Below, piece by piece: positions 44,030 to 53,025 of a stretch of DNA of 64,000 nucleotides (position 1 is the first letter of the stretch; every line of letters begins with the position of its first letter). The position numbers and the translations under genes are program-made. The stretch covers positions 1 to 64,000 of the forward strand of contig CAYXVE010000016.1 in NCBI GenBank assembly GCA_964468435.1, in the 5' to 3' direction. The notes under the pieces are model-generated. The model saw nothing but the letters and a program-made list of their open reading frames with translations. It did not search any database and was not told the origin of the DNA. Source of the stretch: JBCCTX01 sp964468435. GTDB lineage: Bacteria; Bacteroidota; Bacteroidia; J057.

Positions 44030-46420
44030 CTATTTACTCATCGATGGAAGTATTTCCCCGCTTCCCCATTCCTTGTTGGGCAATGGTCCCATCTCAAGCT
44101 TAAGTATACCTCCACTGACAAGGTTTTCATGTTTGAACCCAACCTGGTTGAGTGGTTCTCCATTTAGATTGGCAGATTGCACATAGAGGTTCTCTGCGGA
44201 ATTATTTTTTGCTTCGATGACTAGTTCCCCACCCGGATAGTAATCTGGGTCCAACTGGATCGTGATCTTGTCAAATAAGGGACTGCTGATCTCATAGATC
44301 GGCTCTTCCAGGGTTCCGCCATGCATAGAAAACAATCCTATTTTCATCAATACTGCTAAAGCCCCCATCAACCCCTGGTCTTCATCGCCACTGTAGCCCT
44401 TTTGAGGAGAGATACCGCTATAGACAGCTTCTATGATCTGGCGGCTCCAGTATTGGGTAAGCCAGGGCACTCCGGAATAGTTGAACAAAAAGGCCATCTG
44501 CATACAAGGCTGATTGCCATAGTTGATATACACGCGACGATTTTCCTGTATCTGCCCCCTGTCATCAGCGACCTTAGCTGATACAAAGTTGTGTTCTGCA
44601 CCATATTCAAATGACTGATTGAGCTTTTCAGTAAAAGCTTCTTTGCCTCCCATCAAATCAATCAATCCTTGTACATCGTGAGGCACCCACCAGGTAAACT
44701 GCGCAGCATTTCCCTCTACCCATCCATTGTCGTACTGCAGGATGTCCACAGGTTCTACCCAGCTTCCATCCGCATTTTTTACCCACATCCAGCCTGTATC
44801 TTCATTCCATATGTTCTGGTAGTTTCGGGCTCTTTTCATGAAATAGTCATAATCATCCTTTTTACCCATCGCTTTTGCCATTTGTGCCAAGGTGAAATCT
44901 TGATAGGCATATTCCAGGGTCTGGCCAGAACCATCTTCGTGAAAACCTCTGCGAGGTTCTGGCAGTGGATGGGGTATATATCCCCTTTCGATGTAATAAT
45001 CCAGGCCACCTCCAGTGTAGGTATCGTGTTCATAGCCAGCTTTTGCCATGATTCCGCCTGGCATGTGGTTTTTTTTCATGCCTTCATAGGCCTTCTCAGC
45101 ATCGAATCCCCTGATTCCCTTCATGTAAGCACTAACGATGAATGGGGTGGAGGAAGCTCCGGTCATTACATATGTAAAATTTCCCCCTGACGGTCCCCTG
45201 GAAATCAATCCCCCATCTTCATACATCAGCAACATCGAGTTGACAAATTCTTCGCTCACACGGGGATAAACAAGATGCCATAGCGTGTTGAGTGTCCACT
45301 GTGCACCCCAAAAGCTATCAGAGTTGTAGTGATTAAAACGGGGCTTTCTCTGCTCATCCAGCGGAATTTGTCCTATTCTTCGTTCATCTCCGGTCATATC
45401 ACAGTATTTTCCATTTACATCGTTGATGATTCTCCTTCCTTGGAGTGCATGCCAAAGATCGGTATAAAATCTACGTTGCTCTCCGTCGGTTCCCCCTTCA
45501 ATCTGAATTTTGCTTAGCCAGGTATTCCAGTCTTCTCGGGACTCATCCACAATCCGGTCAAAATCCCAGTGGGGTAATTCCGTTTCGAGATTTAGTCTCG
45601 CCTGTTCGATACTTACATAAGATATTCCAACCTTCATTAGCCGCTGTTCTCCTTCCTTCGTCGCAAAACTTACGTAAGCTCCTGTTTTTTCACCTTCAAT
45701 TTCATTTTTTTCAGTGATGATCTCCCCATTTTTCCAAGCTCCAAATTCATCGACAGGCTTTTCAAACTGCATCACATAATATACATCAGTAGCCTTGGGG
45801 CGCCTTCGGGTAGGAGCCATCAGGGCAAAGCCTTCGATCTCAGTATCACTGATTTTTTTTGCATACCCACTCTGCGTGTCATTAGGGCCGAGAAAGGTGG
45901 AAAAATCCACATGGATATGGCTTTGATCAGATTGGGGAAAGGTATAACGGTGAAAGCCAACCCGGGTGGTGGAGGTAAGCTCTGCATTTATGTTGTAATC
46001 TTCCAGGTATACCTGGTGATACCCCGCTTTCACGGTTTCCCTTTCATGACTGTACCTCGATCCATACGTATCTGCCCCTAAATGGCCTTTAAATTCACCC
46101 GTAGTGGGCAAAACAGGAATGCCCGATAGCTGCCAGGCATGAATATGGCTAAAACAACGGATGGTATCCTGATTGTATCGATAGCCGGAGTTCCAGGCAC
46201 CATTGATGACCATATCCGGACTCAGATTGACCATTCCGAATGGGCGCGTGGCGGAGTTGAAAAAGAACCAACGGGAATTGGCAGCGTCGACTAAGGGCTC
46301 GACCAGGTCTACAGGCTCTAATGTATAATTGGATTCACCTGCTGAAGATGTAGGCAAGTTACACTGAATACAAAGGGTAAAAATAATTGTCAGGATGAAT
46401 AGTATACTGTAGTTTTTCAT
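44030..46420 (-). CDS. GH92-family exo-alpha-mannosidase-like lipoprotein
   Basis: 796 residues from the start that yields a lipoprotein signal (LTIIFTLCIQC, Cys20); the frame is open 23 codons further. GH92 features are plain: LVDAANSRWFFFNSATRPFGM at the N-terminus, CFSHIHAWQLSG, NSDSFWGAQWTLNTLWHL, YMKGIRGFDAEKAYEGM, NYGNQPCMQMAFLFN and GYSGDEDQGLMGALAV. Characterised family members are calcium-dependent, inverting exo-alpha-mannosidases acting on N-glycans or yeast mannan. This one is probably tethered to the periplasmic or outer-surface side. It is not adjacent to the SusC/SusD loci and is transcribed away from the gene at 46600. Confidence 0.93.
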   Translation of the reverse strand: MKNYSILFILTIIFTLCIQCNLPTSSAGESNYTLEPVDLVEPLVDAANSRWFFFNSATRPFGMVNLSPDMVINGAWNSGYRYNQDTIRCFSHIHAWQLSGIPVLPTTGEFKGHLGADTYGSRYSHERETVKAGYHQVYLEDYNINAELTSTTRVGFHRYTFPQSDQSHIHVDFSTFLGPNDTQSGYAKKISDTEIEGFALMAPTRRRPKATDVYYVMQFEKPVDEFGAWKNGEIITEKNEIEGEKTGAYVSFATKEGEQRLMKVGISYVSIEQARLNLETELPHWDFDRIVDESREDWNTWLSKIQIEGGTDGEQRRFYTDLWHALQGRRIINDVNGKYCDMTGDERRIGQIPLDEQRKPRFNHYNSDSFWGAQWTLNTLWHLVYPRVSEEFVNSMLLMYEDGGLISRGPSGGNFTYVMTGASSTPFIVSAYMKGIRGFDAEKAYEGMKKNHMPGGIMAKAGYEHDTYTGGGLDYYIERGYIPHPLPEPRRGFHEDGSGQTLEYAYQDFTLAQMAKAMGKKDDYDYFMKRARNYQNIWNEDTGWMWVKNADGSWVEPVDILQYDNGWVEGNAAQFTWWVPHDVQGLIDLMGGKEAFTEKLNQSFEYGAEHNFVSAKVADDRGQIQENRRVYINYGNQPCMQMAFLFNYSGVPWLTQYWSRQIIEAVYSGISPQKGYSGDEDQGLMGALAVLMKIGLFSMHGGTLEEPIYEISSPLFDKITIQLDPDYYPGGELVIEAKNNSAENLYVQSANLNGEPLNQVGFKHENLVSGGILKLEMGPLPNKEWGSGEILPSMSK

Positions 46421-46599
46421 ATGAAATAGGTAAAATAAGCTTGGGTAATAAATATCCAATTTATTGGGGGAAACTGCTAAAAAAATCATTAACCATTGTG
46501 TGCGAAATCCTGACCATCGAGTTCAAGCTCTTTGTATGTTTCCGTACAATCTATTAATATGATACCTTATATTGTTAAAAATCTAATTGGGTTCTTAAG

Positions 46600-47256
46600 A
46601 TGTATAGAAAATCCTTCATTTGGATGGCTCTGGGATTATTGCTGGTAACAGGGGTATTGATCTGGCGGAGCATGAATAAAAACAATAGCTATCCCTACAT
46701 GGATCAGCCCATAGAATCTATCAACTACTGGATCGGATATTACAAAGATACTACCCATGATTCCAAGGGCTTTCTGGGGACTATCCCATTGATTGATACC
46801 GTATTTACCCTGGATCAATATATTAAAAAAAACAGTCAGGATACTTTAGGCGTGGAAGAACTGTCCCGCTTACAACTGACCTTTGCATTTATGCATAAGG
46901 CACCGCGGCAAAAAGATGGATCAGAACTCTGGCGGGTAGCTAATCAGGGAGGAATAATGTTGGGGAATGTGATTCCCGTCGAAGTAAAAGAGGAACAGAC
47001 CGGGAAAACCTATGGGTTTTATGAGGCAAGATCAACGCGTACCCACAATTTTGAATTCAAATTGAAATTGGATAAGGCATTACCTCATTTATCTCCTGGA
47101 AATTATGGGTTAATCATCCATACTGCCCGGGCCGATATCCCTCAGGACAAACGCGAATGGGTTAAAAACATATTTCCCCCCAAATTTTACCCAACCTATC
47201 TAGTCAAAATCCGGATTCCCCCTACCCCTAAAGCCCCTGCTGCTGTGCTTCCTTAG
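46600..47256 (+). CDS. Membrane-anchored protein of unknown function
   Basis: 218 residues. One N-terminal membrane helix (FIWMALGLLLVTGVLIW) is followed by a soluble, probably periplasmic, domain of about 190 residues with alternating beta-type sequence (YGFYEARSTRTHNFEFKLKL, GNYGLIIHTARADIP) and a Pro-rich end. I recognise no family. It diverges from the GH92 gene over about 180 bp and is followed 79 bp later by the Uma2 gene. Confidence 0.75.
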   Translation: MYRKSFIWMALGLLLVTGVLIWRSMNKNNSYPYMDQPIESINYWIGYYKDTTHDSKGFLGTIPLIDTVFTLDQYIKKNSQDTLGVEELSRLQLTFAFMHKAPRQKDGSELWRVANQGGIMLGNVIPVEVKEEQTGKTYGFYEARSTRTHNFEFKLKLDKALPHLSPGNYGLIIHTARADIPQDKREWVKNIFPPKFYPTYLVKIRIPPTPKAPAAVLP

Positions 47257-47335
47257 AGATGAATCTGTATAGTTCCATATTTAGATGTGAAAAGAAATCA
47301 TCTTAAACGCGTATATTTAATAAAAAACACAGATC

Positions 47336-47896
47336 ATGGCCGTAAAGCTTGAACGCAGGGCAATAAGTGTAGCAGAATATCACAAAATGTGGGAAGCCGG
47401 CATTCTGGGCGAGGATGAGCGGGTGGAATTATTAAATGGAGAGCTTATCAATATGAGTCCAAAAGGGAGTAAACACGCTGCTTATTTAGGGCTATTAATG
47501 AACCTGTTATTTCCTTTATTACCAGAATATTTAGCCCTGAGAGTTCAGGACCCTGTTGTGTTGAGCGATTTTTCAGAACCTGAACCGGATATAGCTATTG
47601 TGAAAAGAAAGGAAGACTTTTATGTAAATGCTCATCCATCAGGATCAGATATTTATCTGATTATCGAAATAGCAGATAAATCCTTGAATTTTGACAGAGA
47701 ATATAAGCGGAAACACTATGCTGAATCATCGATACTTGTATATTGGATTACTAATATTCAGGATGAAGAAATAGAAATTTTTCAAGAACCTGCGGATGGG
47801 GATTACCAGTCAAATTGGATTATAAAAAAAGGTGATAATATTCCAATTGAGATTATGGGAATGCATTTCAACTCAAACAGGATGTTAAGTGTTTAA
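47336..47896 (+). CDS. Uma2-family (DUF820) putative restriction-like endonuclease
   Basis: 186 residues. It matches the Uma2 layout: ISVAEYHKMWEAGIL at the start, ERVELLNGELINMSP, HAAYLGLLMNLLFPLL, then PEPDIAIV and YLIIEIADKSL, which supply the acidic/Lys residues of a PD-(D/E)XK-type core, and YAESSILVYWI. The family is very abundant in cyanobacteria and some Bacteroidota and its role is unknown. The beginning of this gene is repeated in degraded form 581 bp downstream. Confidence 0.88.
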   Translation: MAVKLERRAISVAEYHKMWEAGILGEDERVELLNGELINMSPKGSKHAAYLGLLMNLLFPLLPEYLALRVQDPVVLSDFSEPEPDIAIVKRKEDFYVNAHPSGSDIYLIIEIADKSLNFDREYKRKHYAESSILVYWITNIQDEEIEIFQEPADGDYQSNWIIKKGDNIPIEIMGMHFNSNRMLSV

Positions 47897-47915
47897 GTTC
47901 CTTCAATTATATATA

Positions 47916-47990
47916 AATCACGGCCGTAGTGCTTGATCGCAGGTCAATAAGCGTAGCAGAGTACCACAAAATGTGGGAAAGTGGGGCTGG
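47916..47990 (+). pseudogene. N-terminal fragment of a second Uma2 gene
   Basis: About 70 bases resemble the start of the Uma2 gene at 47333-47402: both read roughly AVxLxRRxISVAEYHKMWE, with the ATG changed to ACG here. The likeness stops after HKMWESG. It is the remnant of a tandem Uma2 duplication that was then mostly deleted. Confidence 0.75.
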
Positions 47991-48011
47991 GAGAATTTTC
48001 GAAGTCAGAAT

Positions 48012-48038
48012 CCTGAATTTTTGACCTCAAAAATCAGG
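48012..48038 (-). terminator. Hairpin downstream of proB
   Basis: CCTGA-A-TTTTTGA pairs with TCAAAAA-TCAGG (12 bp with one bulged A, 2-nt loop). It lies about 40 bases past the proB stop codon on the minus strand, where a terminator is expected. No long U-run follows. Confidence 0.4.
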
Positions 48039-48079
48039 GAATAATCATGAATAATAGTCTCAAAGACAGGAAATAATAT

Positions 48080-48850
48080 TTACTCAGTACATCCTCTGAA
48101 GCGAGTAAATGCCATGTTCCCCTGCATTGCATTTAGCACGAAATCATCTTTTCCTCCATTTACAATCCACGTATCTATGCCTTTTTCCATACAAAGCTGT
48201 GCAGCTTTGAGTTTGGAATGCATGCCACCGGTTCCGTTGGCAGAAATACTGTCTCCAGCCATATGCTGTACTTTGTGGATGTCATGGACTACCGGGATAA
48301 GTCGGGCTTGTAGGTCTGATCTGGGATCGCCTGAATATAAGCCACTAATATCAGAAGCTAGTATGAGTAAATCTACCTCCAGCAGACAGGCTACCAGAGC
48401 TGCCAGATAGTCATTGTCGCCAAAGCGGATCTCTTCGGTCGTCGTGGTATCATTTTCATTGATAACTGGAATGTAGCCATTATCGAGCAATACATTTAAG
48501 GTGTTGATCGTATTCTGACGGGATTTTTCGTGCAGGAAATCGGTATGACTCAGCAGACACTGAGCCACAGTCATCCCGTGATCGCTGAATACTTCATGAT
48601 ATATGCGCATAAGGATCGGCTGCCCGATGGCAGCTAGTGCTTGTTTGACCGCCAATGGATTGAATCCTTTGAGATGTAGAGACTGCCTGGCAGTAGCGAT
48701 CGCTCCGGAGCTTACAATGATGATTTCGTATTCTGTCCTGAGTTCCAGGATTTGCCGCGCAAGATCTTCGATCTTTCCACGGGATACAATGTGTTTGCCC
48801 CTGGTTAGGGTCGAGCTCCCTATTTTGAGGATCAGCCTTTTTTTCTTCAT
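48080..48850 (-). CDS. proB: Glutamate 5-kinase
   Basis: 256 residues. It phosphorylates glutamate to gamma-glutamyl phosphate, the first step of proline synthesis. The amino-acid kinase fold is clear: LILKIGSSTLT (phosphate-binding loop), VSSGAIATARQSL, ALAAIGQPILM, INENDTTTTEEIRFGDND (substrate site) and GTGGMHSKLKAA. The C-terminal PUA domain of the longer E. coli-type enzyme (about 367 residues) is absent. The start at 48850 overlaps the proA stop codon as ATGA, implying translational coupling; an in-frame ATG at 48880 would overlap proA more. Confidence 0.94.
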   Translation of the reverse strand: MKKKRLILKIGSSTLTRGKHIVSRGKIEDLARQILELRTEYEIIIVSSGAIATARQSLHLKGFNPLAVKQALAAIGQPILMRIYHEVFSDHGMTVAQCLLSHTDFLHEKSRQNTINTLNVLLDNGYIPVINENDTTTTEEIRFGDNDYLAALVACLLEVDLLILASDISGLYSGDPRSDLQARLIPVVHDIHKVQHMAGDSISANGTGGMHSKLKAAQLCMEKGIDTWIVNGGKDDFVLNAMQGNMAFTRFRGCTE

Positions 48851-50049
48851 CGCACCTGCCCATTTCCGTATATATACCACTTATTGGTCACCAGATGCTC
48901 GAGCCCTAAGGGACCTCTATGATGCAGTTTATCTGTACTAATCGCCAATTCTGCCCCTAATCCCATCTGGAACCCATCCGTAAATCTCGTAGAGGCATTG
49001 TGATAAACAGCTGCAGCATCAATCTGCTCCATGAAGGATTGTGCGAGTCCATGATCTTCTGTAATAATGCTGATTGAGTGTTTACCTGAATGTGTGTTGA
49101 TCTTCTCGATAGCAGCCTCATGGTCATCTGACAGACCGATAACGATTTTCATTTCCAGAAATTCCTCCTCCCAGATATCCTGATTGGGTAAGACGGATAC
49201 TTTCATATGGGGAATTAGACACTGTGTTTTGCGATCTACCCATACTTCTACCCCTGCATTCTGCAGGGTTTGTACCCAATTGCGCAGATGCATGTTAAGA
49301 TCCGGATACTGTTCATGTATCAGCACCTTGTCCAGTGCATTACAGGCACTGATCTTATGAGTCTTGGCATTGAGGATGATAGACTCAACCTTTGCTGGAT
49401 TAGCATCCTGATGAACATATACGAAATTATTTCCTCTACCGCTGACCAGTACAGGTACGCTGGCGTGTTGTTTGACAAAGGAAATTAATTGTTCTCCTCC
49501 TCTTGGGACGATCAGATCTGCTGGTAAATCAGGTGAGCAAAGAAATTCCTGTGTTTGGCTCCGGTTGTAGTTCAGGTACTGAATCCATGTATGACTGCAA
49601 CCGTGCGCTTTCAGCGCCTGATGCCATAGTCCAACCAGGGCAGTATTACTTTTGAGGGCTTCCTTGCCTCCTTTCAGCAATATTTTATTTCCAGCTTTGA
49701 AAGCAATTACAGCAGCTTCGACTGTCACATCAGGCCTGGATTCATAGATGATCAGGATTGTACCAAATGGGGCTGTACGATTGTAGATTTTCAATCCGTT
49801 AGGATGCTCATACTGGTAGCGTTCAACATTGACTGGGTCGGGTTTTTCTTTCACCACTCGGACAGATTCGATCATATCATCTATTTTGTTTAGATCAATT
49901 TTCAACCTGTCAAGCATCGCCTGCTCTCTACCCGAATAATCTCGGAGGTCTTCCTGATTAGCAGCTATAAGAGCATTACGGTTCTGATCCAGTAATACCA
50001 TCATGCTATCTAATACCTGGTTTCTTAGTGAAGTTTTCATCGATTCCAT
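48847..50049 (-). CDS. proA: Glutamate-5-semialdehyde dehydrogenase (gamma-glutamyl phosphate reductase)
   Basis: 400 residues. It reduces gamma-glutamyl phosphate to glutamate semialdehyde with NADPH, the second step of proline synthesis. Family features: RTAPFGTILIIYESRPDVT, AFKAGNKILLKGGKEA, DLIVPRGGEQLI, VLVSGRGNNFVYV, SACNALDKVLIHE with the catalytic Cys, and DAAAVYHNASTRFTDGFQMGLGAELAIST near the C-terminus. Either MES (50049) or MKT (50040) may be the start. proA precedes proB here, the reverse of the common proBA order; no proC is seen. Confidence 0.95.
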   Translation of the reverse strand: MESMKTSLRNQVLDSMMVLLDQNRNALIAANQEDLRDYSGREQAMLDRLKIDLNKIDDMIESVRVVKEKPDPVNVERYQYEHPNGLKIYNRTAPFGTILIIYESRPDVTVEAAVIAFKAGNKILLKGGKEALKSNTALVGLWHQALKAHGCSHTWIQYLNYNRSQTQEFLCSPDLPADLIVPRGGEQLISFVKQHASVPVLVSGRGNNFVYVHQDANPAKVESIILNAKTHKISACNALDKVLIHEQYPDLNMHLRNWVQTLQNAGVEVWVDRKTQCLIPHMKVSVLPNQDIWEEEFLEMKIVIGLSDDHEAAIEKINTHSGKHSISIITEDHGLAQSFMEQIDAAAVYHNASTRFTDGFQMGLGAELAISTDKLHHRGPLGLEHLVTNKWYIYGNGQVR

Positions 50050-50153
50050 TATTGACCTGCAAATTTATCAAAATCCTTCAAACCTCACCCTATTTTACGG
50101 AATCCCTACAAGATCCACTTGTAAGCATATAATAGCTATTCTAGCTTCCATTC

Positions 50154-52808
50154 CTACATCCCCGGCAACAACATCACAGCATTTTGGATCATTCTGGAAC
50201 CACCCCGCCAAAACATCCGGTAGTGTACATTATCCGCAATTAGCACGATTTTACCCCTTCCCTGATTAACGACCCCTACAAATGATTTTCCAGCCAGATA
50301 TTCAAGGTTTTTCTTGGAAGCATAACCAGCAACCAATAAAGCACTGGAATCCTTTACATAATATCCCACTGTTTCCCATGTTGTTGATGGAATAATACCC
50401 GTTGTTCCAGACTTGATGGTATACAGATTTTTCTCCAACCCAAAAGCAAGTGGATGAGAATTGTCAATTACGGCATTCAAGGCTGCACCTGGGATGCTTT
50501 GTAAGCCACGGAATCTTTCCTGATCTTTATATTGGAGATACTTAGCCCGGTCAGATGAATCTTTGGGGGCATCTTCGATTGTAAGGTCAGTGATACCGGA
50601 TTGGTTATTGGCCATAAAATCCACAGCATCAGTGAGTGCGACTAGTGTGCCTCCCTGCGATACCCAACCCTTTAATTGCTGGATACCTGATTCATCAAAA
50701 ACTTTGTCTAATTGATTTCCGCCAGGTAAGATAATTACATCATAATCAGTAAGCCTTGCCAGACCGTAGCGGCTGCCAAATTTGGGAACTGCAGTTTCGG
50801 TCAACTGGCTTGTGCGTATGCGGGAAACGGGAAGGGCTGTCTCCTGATCAAACAGAAAATAAACTTGTCCTGCTGTATACATCGGGAAAGGTTCATCCAC
50901 CATCAAGGCTACACGGGGGCGTTTGACAGGTCTGCTATCCCTCGAAACAAGGTCTATTCCCGCCTGCATTCTCCCTGTATTTAGCCCATGAATATTGACC
51001 CGTGCTGTACGGGCAATGTCTTCCACATCCTCTTTGATACTTCCTAGTTTATCATAATTTCTACCCAGAAGTATAATCAACGTACCGGGATGAAAACGCA
51101 TACTATCCGTCTGAAATGCTTTCCTGGCAGCTCTTACCTGGTAGCCTTTATCCCACAACATGGAAAGTGCTTTTGGAGAATAGCGTTGATTCCAGTCGAT
51201 GACATAAGCATAGGAGGCCTCCGGATTGATCACTCCTATGGGATAAGATGGTGCCTGAGTAATGGGTTCTGTGGAAATTCCGGGAACCTGGCTACTGTAG
51301 TAAGCTTCCAGCGTATAGGCAAGCGGAGCCGACCAGGTACTCATGTCGTACATGACCGAGTCTTCTATTTCCATTTGGCGGGATAAAACGGTTTGGATAA
51401 ACAAGTGCCGGGATTGGTTGGCTGAGATCATGTAAGTCCCCTCAGGAAAAGACCTTACAGATGCATTTCCGGTTTGATAATCTTTAGCATCACTCAAGGT
51501 AAAAGATTGCGTAGCTCTTTCGATTTTCACCCCATGATTTAACAGTATTCCCAATACTTCATACAAGTAGCCCCTACGATCATCCGGAAAGATATATGTT
51601 TGTATCTGACTCTTGCTTTGTCGGGGATTCAGGGCTTCATGCGTGTAGGAGAGTAATTCTCTTCGTCGATGCGCTGCCTTGCGCAAGGTAGCCATAGATG
51701 TGAGATAATGGTCAAATATACGTTGGCGGAGCGTAAGAATATATCCGTCATCAGTTTGTATGGCCCTACCAGCACCGATACCTCCCTGTTCTGTCAGCAT
51801 TCCTATTGCACCCATGACTGAAGGATAACTAGAACCGTATCCAGGGTAAAAGAAGTCAAAAGCTTCGCTTGTAAAGTAGGCTATTTTGTATTCGTTAAAA
51901 GCTGCTATATTAGCTTTACCAAATGTATCGCTCCAGGCTTCGTAGCGGTCGGGGAGAAGCTTATTTCTGGGCGTAGTGCCCGGAGCCGTGAAGTAATTGC
52001 TATTATAACCCTGCTCATGGTAATCCACATGTACCTGAGGCATCCATTGCTGATAGATACTTACATGTCCTCTGGATTCGGGATGTACGCCCCAGACCCA
52101 GTCCCTATTGAGGTCAAACCAGTAGTGATTGGTCCTGCCCAATGGCCAGGGAGCATCATGCTCCAATTCTACCGGCTCAGTAGCCAGTACATTTCTTCGC
52201 ATAGACCTGTACCAGTACACATAGCGATCTCTTCCGTCAGGATTGATGCAAGGATACATGATCAAGACAACACTATCCAGCATTTTTTGGGTGGCATTGT
52301 CTTGAGCTGCTGTCAGGCGATAGGCTACCTGCATGGCAGCCTCTGTAGAGGAGGGTTCATTGCCATGAATATTATAACTGAAGGAAACCACAACAGGCTG
52401 ATCTTCCATGATGGAATCGGCTTTTGCTGGAGGAATATTCAGCGGGTCAGTAAGCTGTAAATTGCGTTTTCTAATAAATTCAAGTTGAGCATGGTTATTC
52501 TCCGAAGTAATAATCGCATAAATGAGTGGCCTCCCTTCGTAGGTTTCTCCATATCTACCCAGTATCAGTCTTTCCGATGACTCATCGAGCTTCTGAAAGT
52601 AATCTATTACCTGATGATAGATCGTAAATGCTTCCCCGGGAGCATATCCCAACACGGATTCCGGTGATGGGATTGATTCATTCAAGGCTATGTTATCTTC
52701 GAATAAGAACCGCTCTGGTGTCAGCACCGGTTGAGATATAGCCTGTCCGGTACTAAATACGCAGATCAAAAGAGTAGGTAAAAGATTTTTCATAATTTTC
52801 CGATACAC
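50154..52808 (-). CDS. Secreted M14-family zinc carboxypeptidase
   Basis: 884 residues with a signal peptide (LLPTLLICVFSTGQAISQ; 52793 is an alternative start). The metallo-carboxypeptidase core occupies about 60-400. SYNIHGNEPSS gives zinc ligands His148 and Glu151, NPDGRDR the substrate-binding segment, WFDLNRDW the typical Asn-Arg motif, and VDYHEQG the third zinc His. MLTEQGGIG is the probable catalytic Glu. The C-terminal half (about 640-884) resembles a class I glutamine-amidotransferase-like fold (DYDVIILPGGNQLD, WVSQGGTLVALTDA), a known addition in this subfamily. It probably degrades peptides or cell-wall peptides outside the cytoplasm. Confidence 0.9.
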   Translation of the reverse strand: MYRKIMKNLLPTLLICVFSTGQAISQPVLTPERFLFEDNIALNESIPSPESVLGYAPGEAFTIYHQVIDYFQKLDESSERLILGRYGETYEGRPLIYAIITSENNHAQLEFIRKRNLQLTDPLNIPPAKADSIMEDQPVVVSFSYNIHGNEPSSTEAAMQVAYRLTAAQDNATQKMLDSVVLIMYPCINPDGRDRYVYWYRSMRRNVLATEPVELEHDAPWPLGRTNHYWFDLNRDWVWGVHPESRGHVSIYQQWMPQVHVDYHEQGYNSNYFTAPGTTPRNKLLPDRYEAWSDTFGKANIAAFNEYKIAYFTSEAFDFFYPGYGSSYPSVMGAIGMLTEQGGIGAGRAIQTDDGYILTLRQRIFDHYLTSMATLRKAAHRRRELLSYTHEALNPRQSKSQIQTYIFPDDRRGYLYEVLGILLNHGVKIERATQSFTLSDAKDYQTGNASVRSFPEGTYMISANQSRHLFIQTVLSRQMEIEDSVMYDMSTWSAPLAYTLEAYYSSQVPGISTEPITQAPSYPIGVINPEASYAYVIDWNQRYSPKALSMLWDKGYQVRAARKAFQTDSMRFHPGTLIILLGRNYDKLGSIKEDVEDIARTARVNIHGLNTGRMQAGIDLVSRDSRPVKRPRVALMVDEPFPMYTAGQVYFLFDQETALPVSRIRTSQLTETAVPKFGSRYGLARLTDYDVIILPGGNQLDKVFDESGIQQLKGWVSQGGTLVALTDAVDFMANNQSGITDLTIEDAPKDSSDRAKYLQYKDQERFRGLQSIPGAALNAVIDNSHPLAFGLEKNLYTIKSGTTGIIPSTTWETVGYYVKDSSALLVAGYASKKNLEYLAGKSFVGVVNQGRGKIVLIADNVHYRMFWRGGSRMIQNAVMLLPGM

Positions 52809-52852
52809 ATTTAAGTTTTTAGGAAAAATAATATAGATTAAGAGATAATGTG

Positions 52853-53012
52853 TTATTCAAATTTCAGCCCTGCATTTTTACGTATCTCAATTTTCTGATC
52901 GACAGATTCCAACCACTCCATTGAGATCGAGGTGATACTGGATGGGTCGTTGAGCCAAGACACTTGCTGATAAGGCTAAGCTTATCAGGGGTATCTCAAA
53001 ATGTTTGTGCAT
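52853..53012 (-). other. Short gap with possible remnant of a secreted protein gene
   Basis: On the minus strand an ATG at 53012 opens a 41-codon frame beginning MHKHFEIPLISLALSASVLAQ, which looks like a signal peptide. An overlapping frame, ending at 52853, reads WLNDPSSITSISMEWLES and then VDQKIEIRKNAGLKFE, which has protein-like composition. Together they could be a much reduced, frameshifted secreted protein. This is weak evidence and the region may simply be spacer between the peptidase and ligase genes. Confidence 0.2.
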
Positions 53013-53025
53013 GCGGCAAGTAAGG

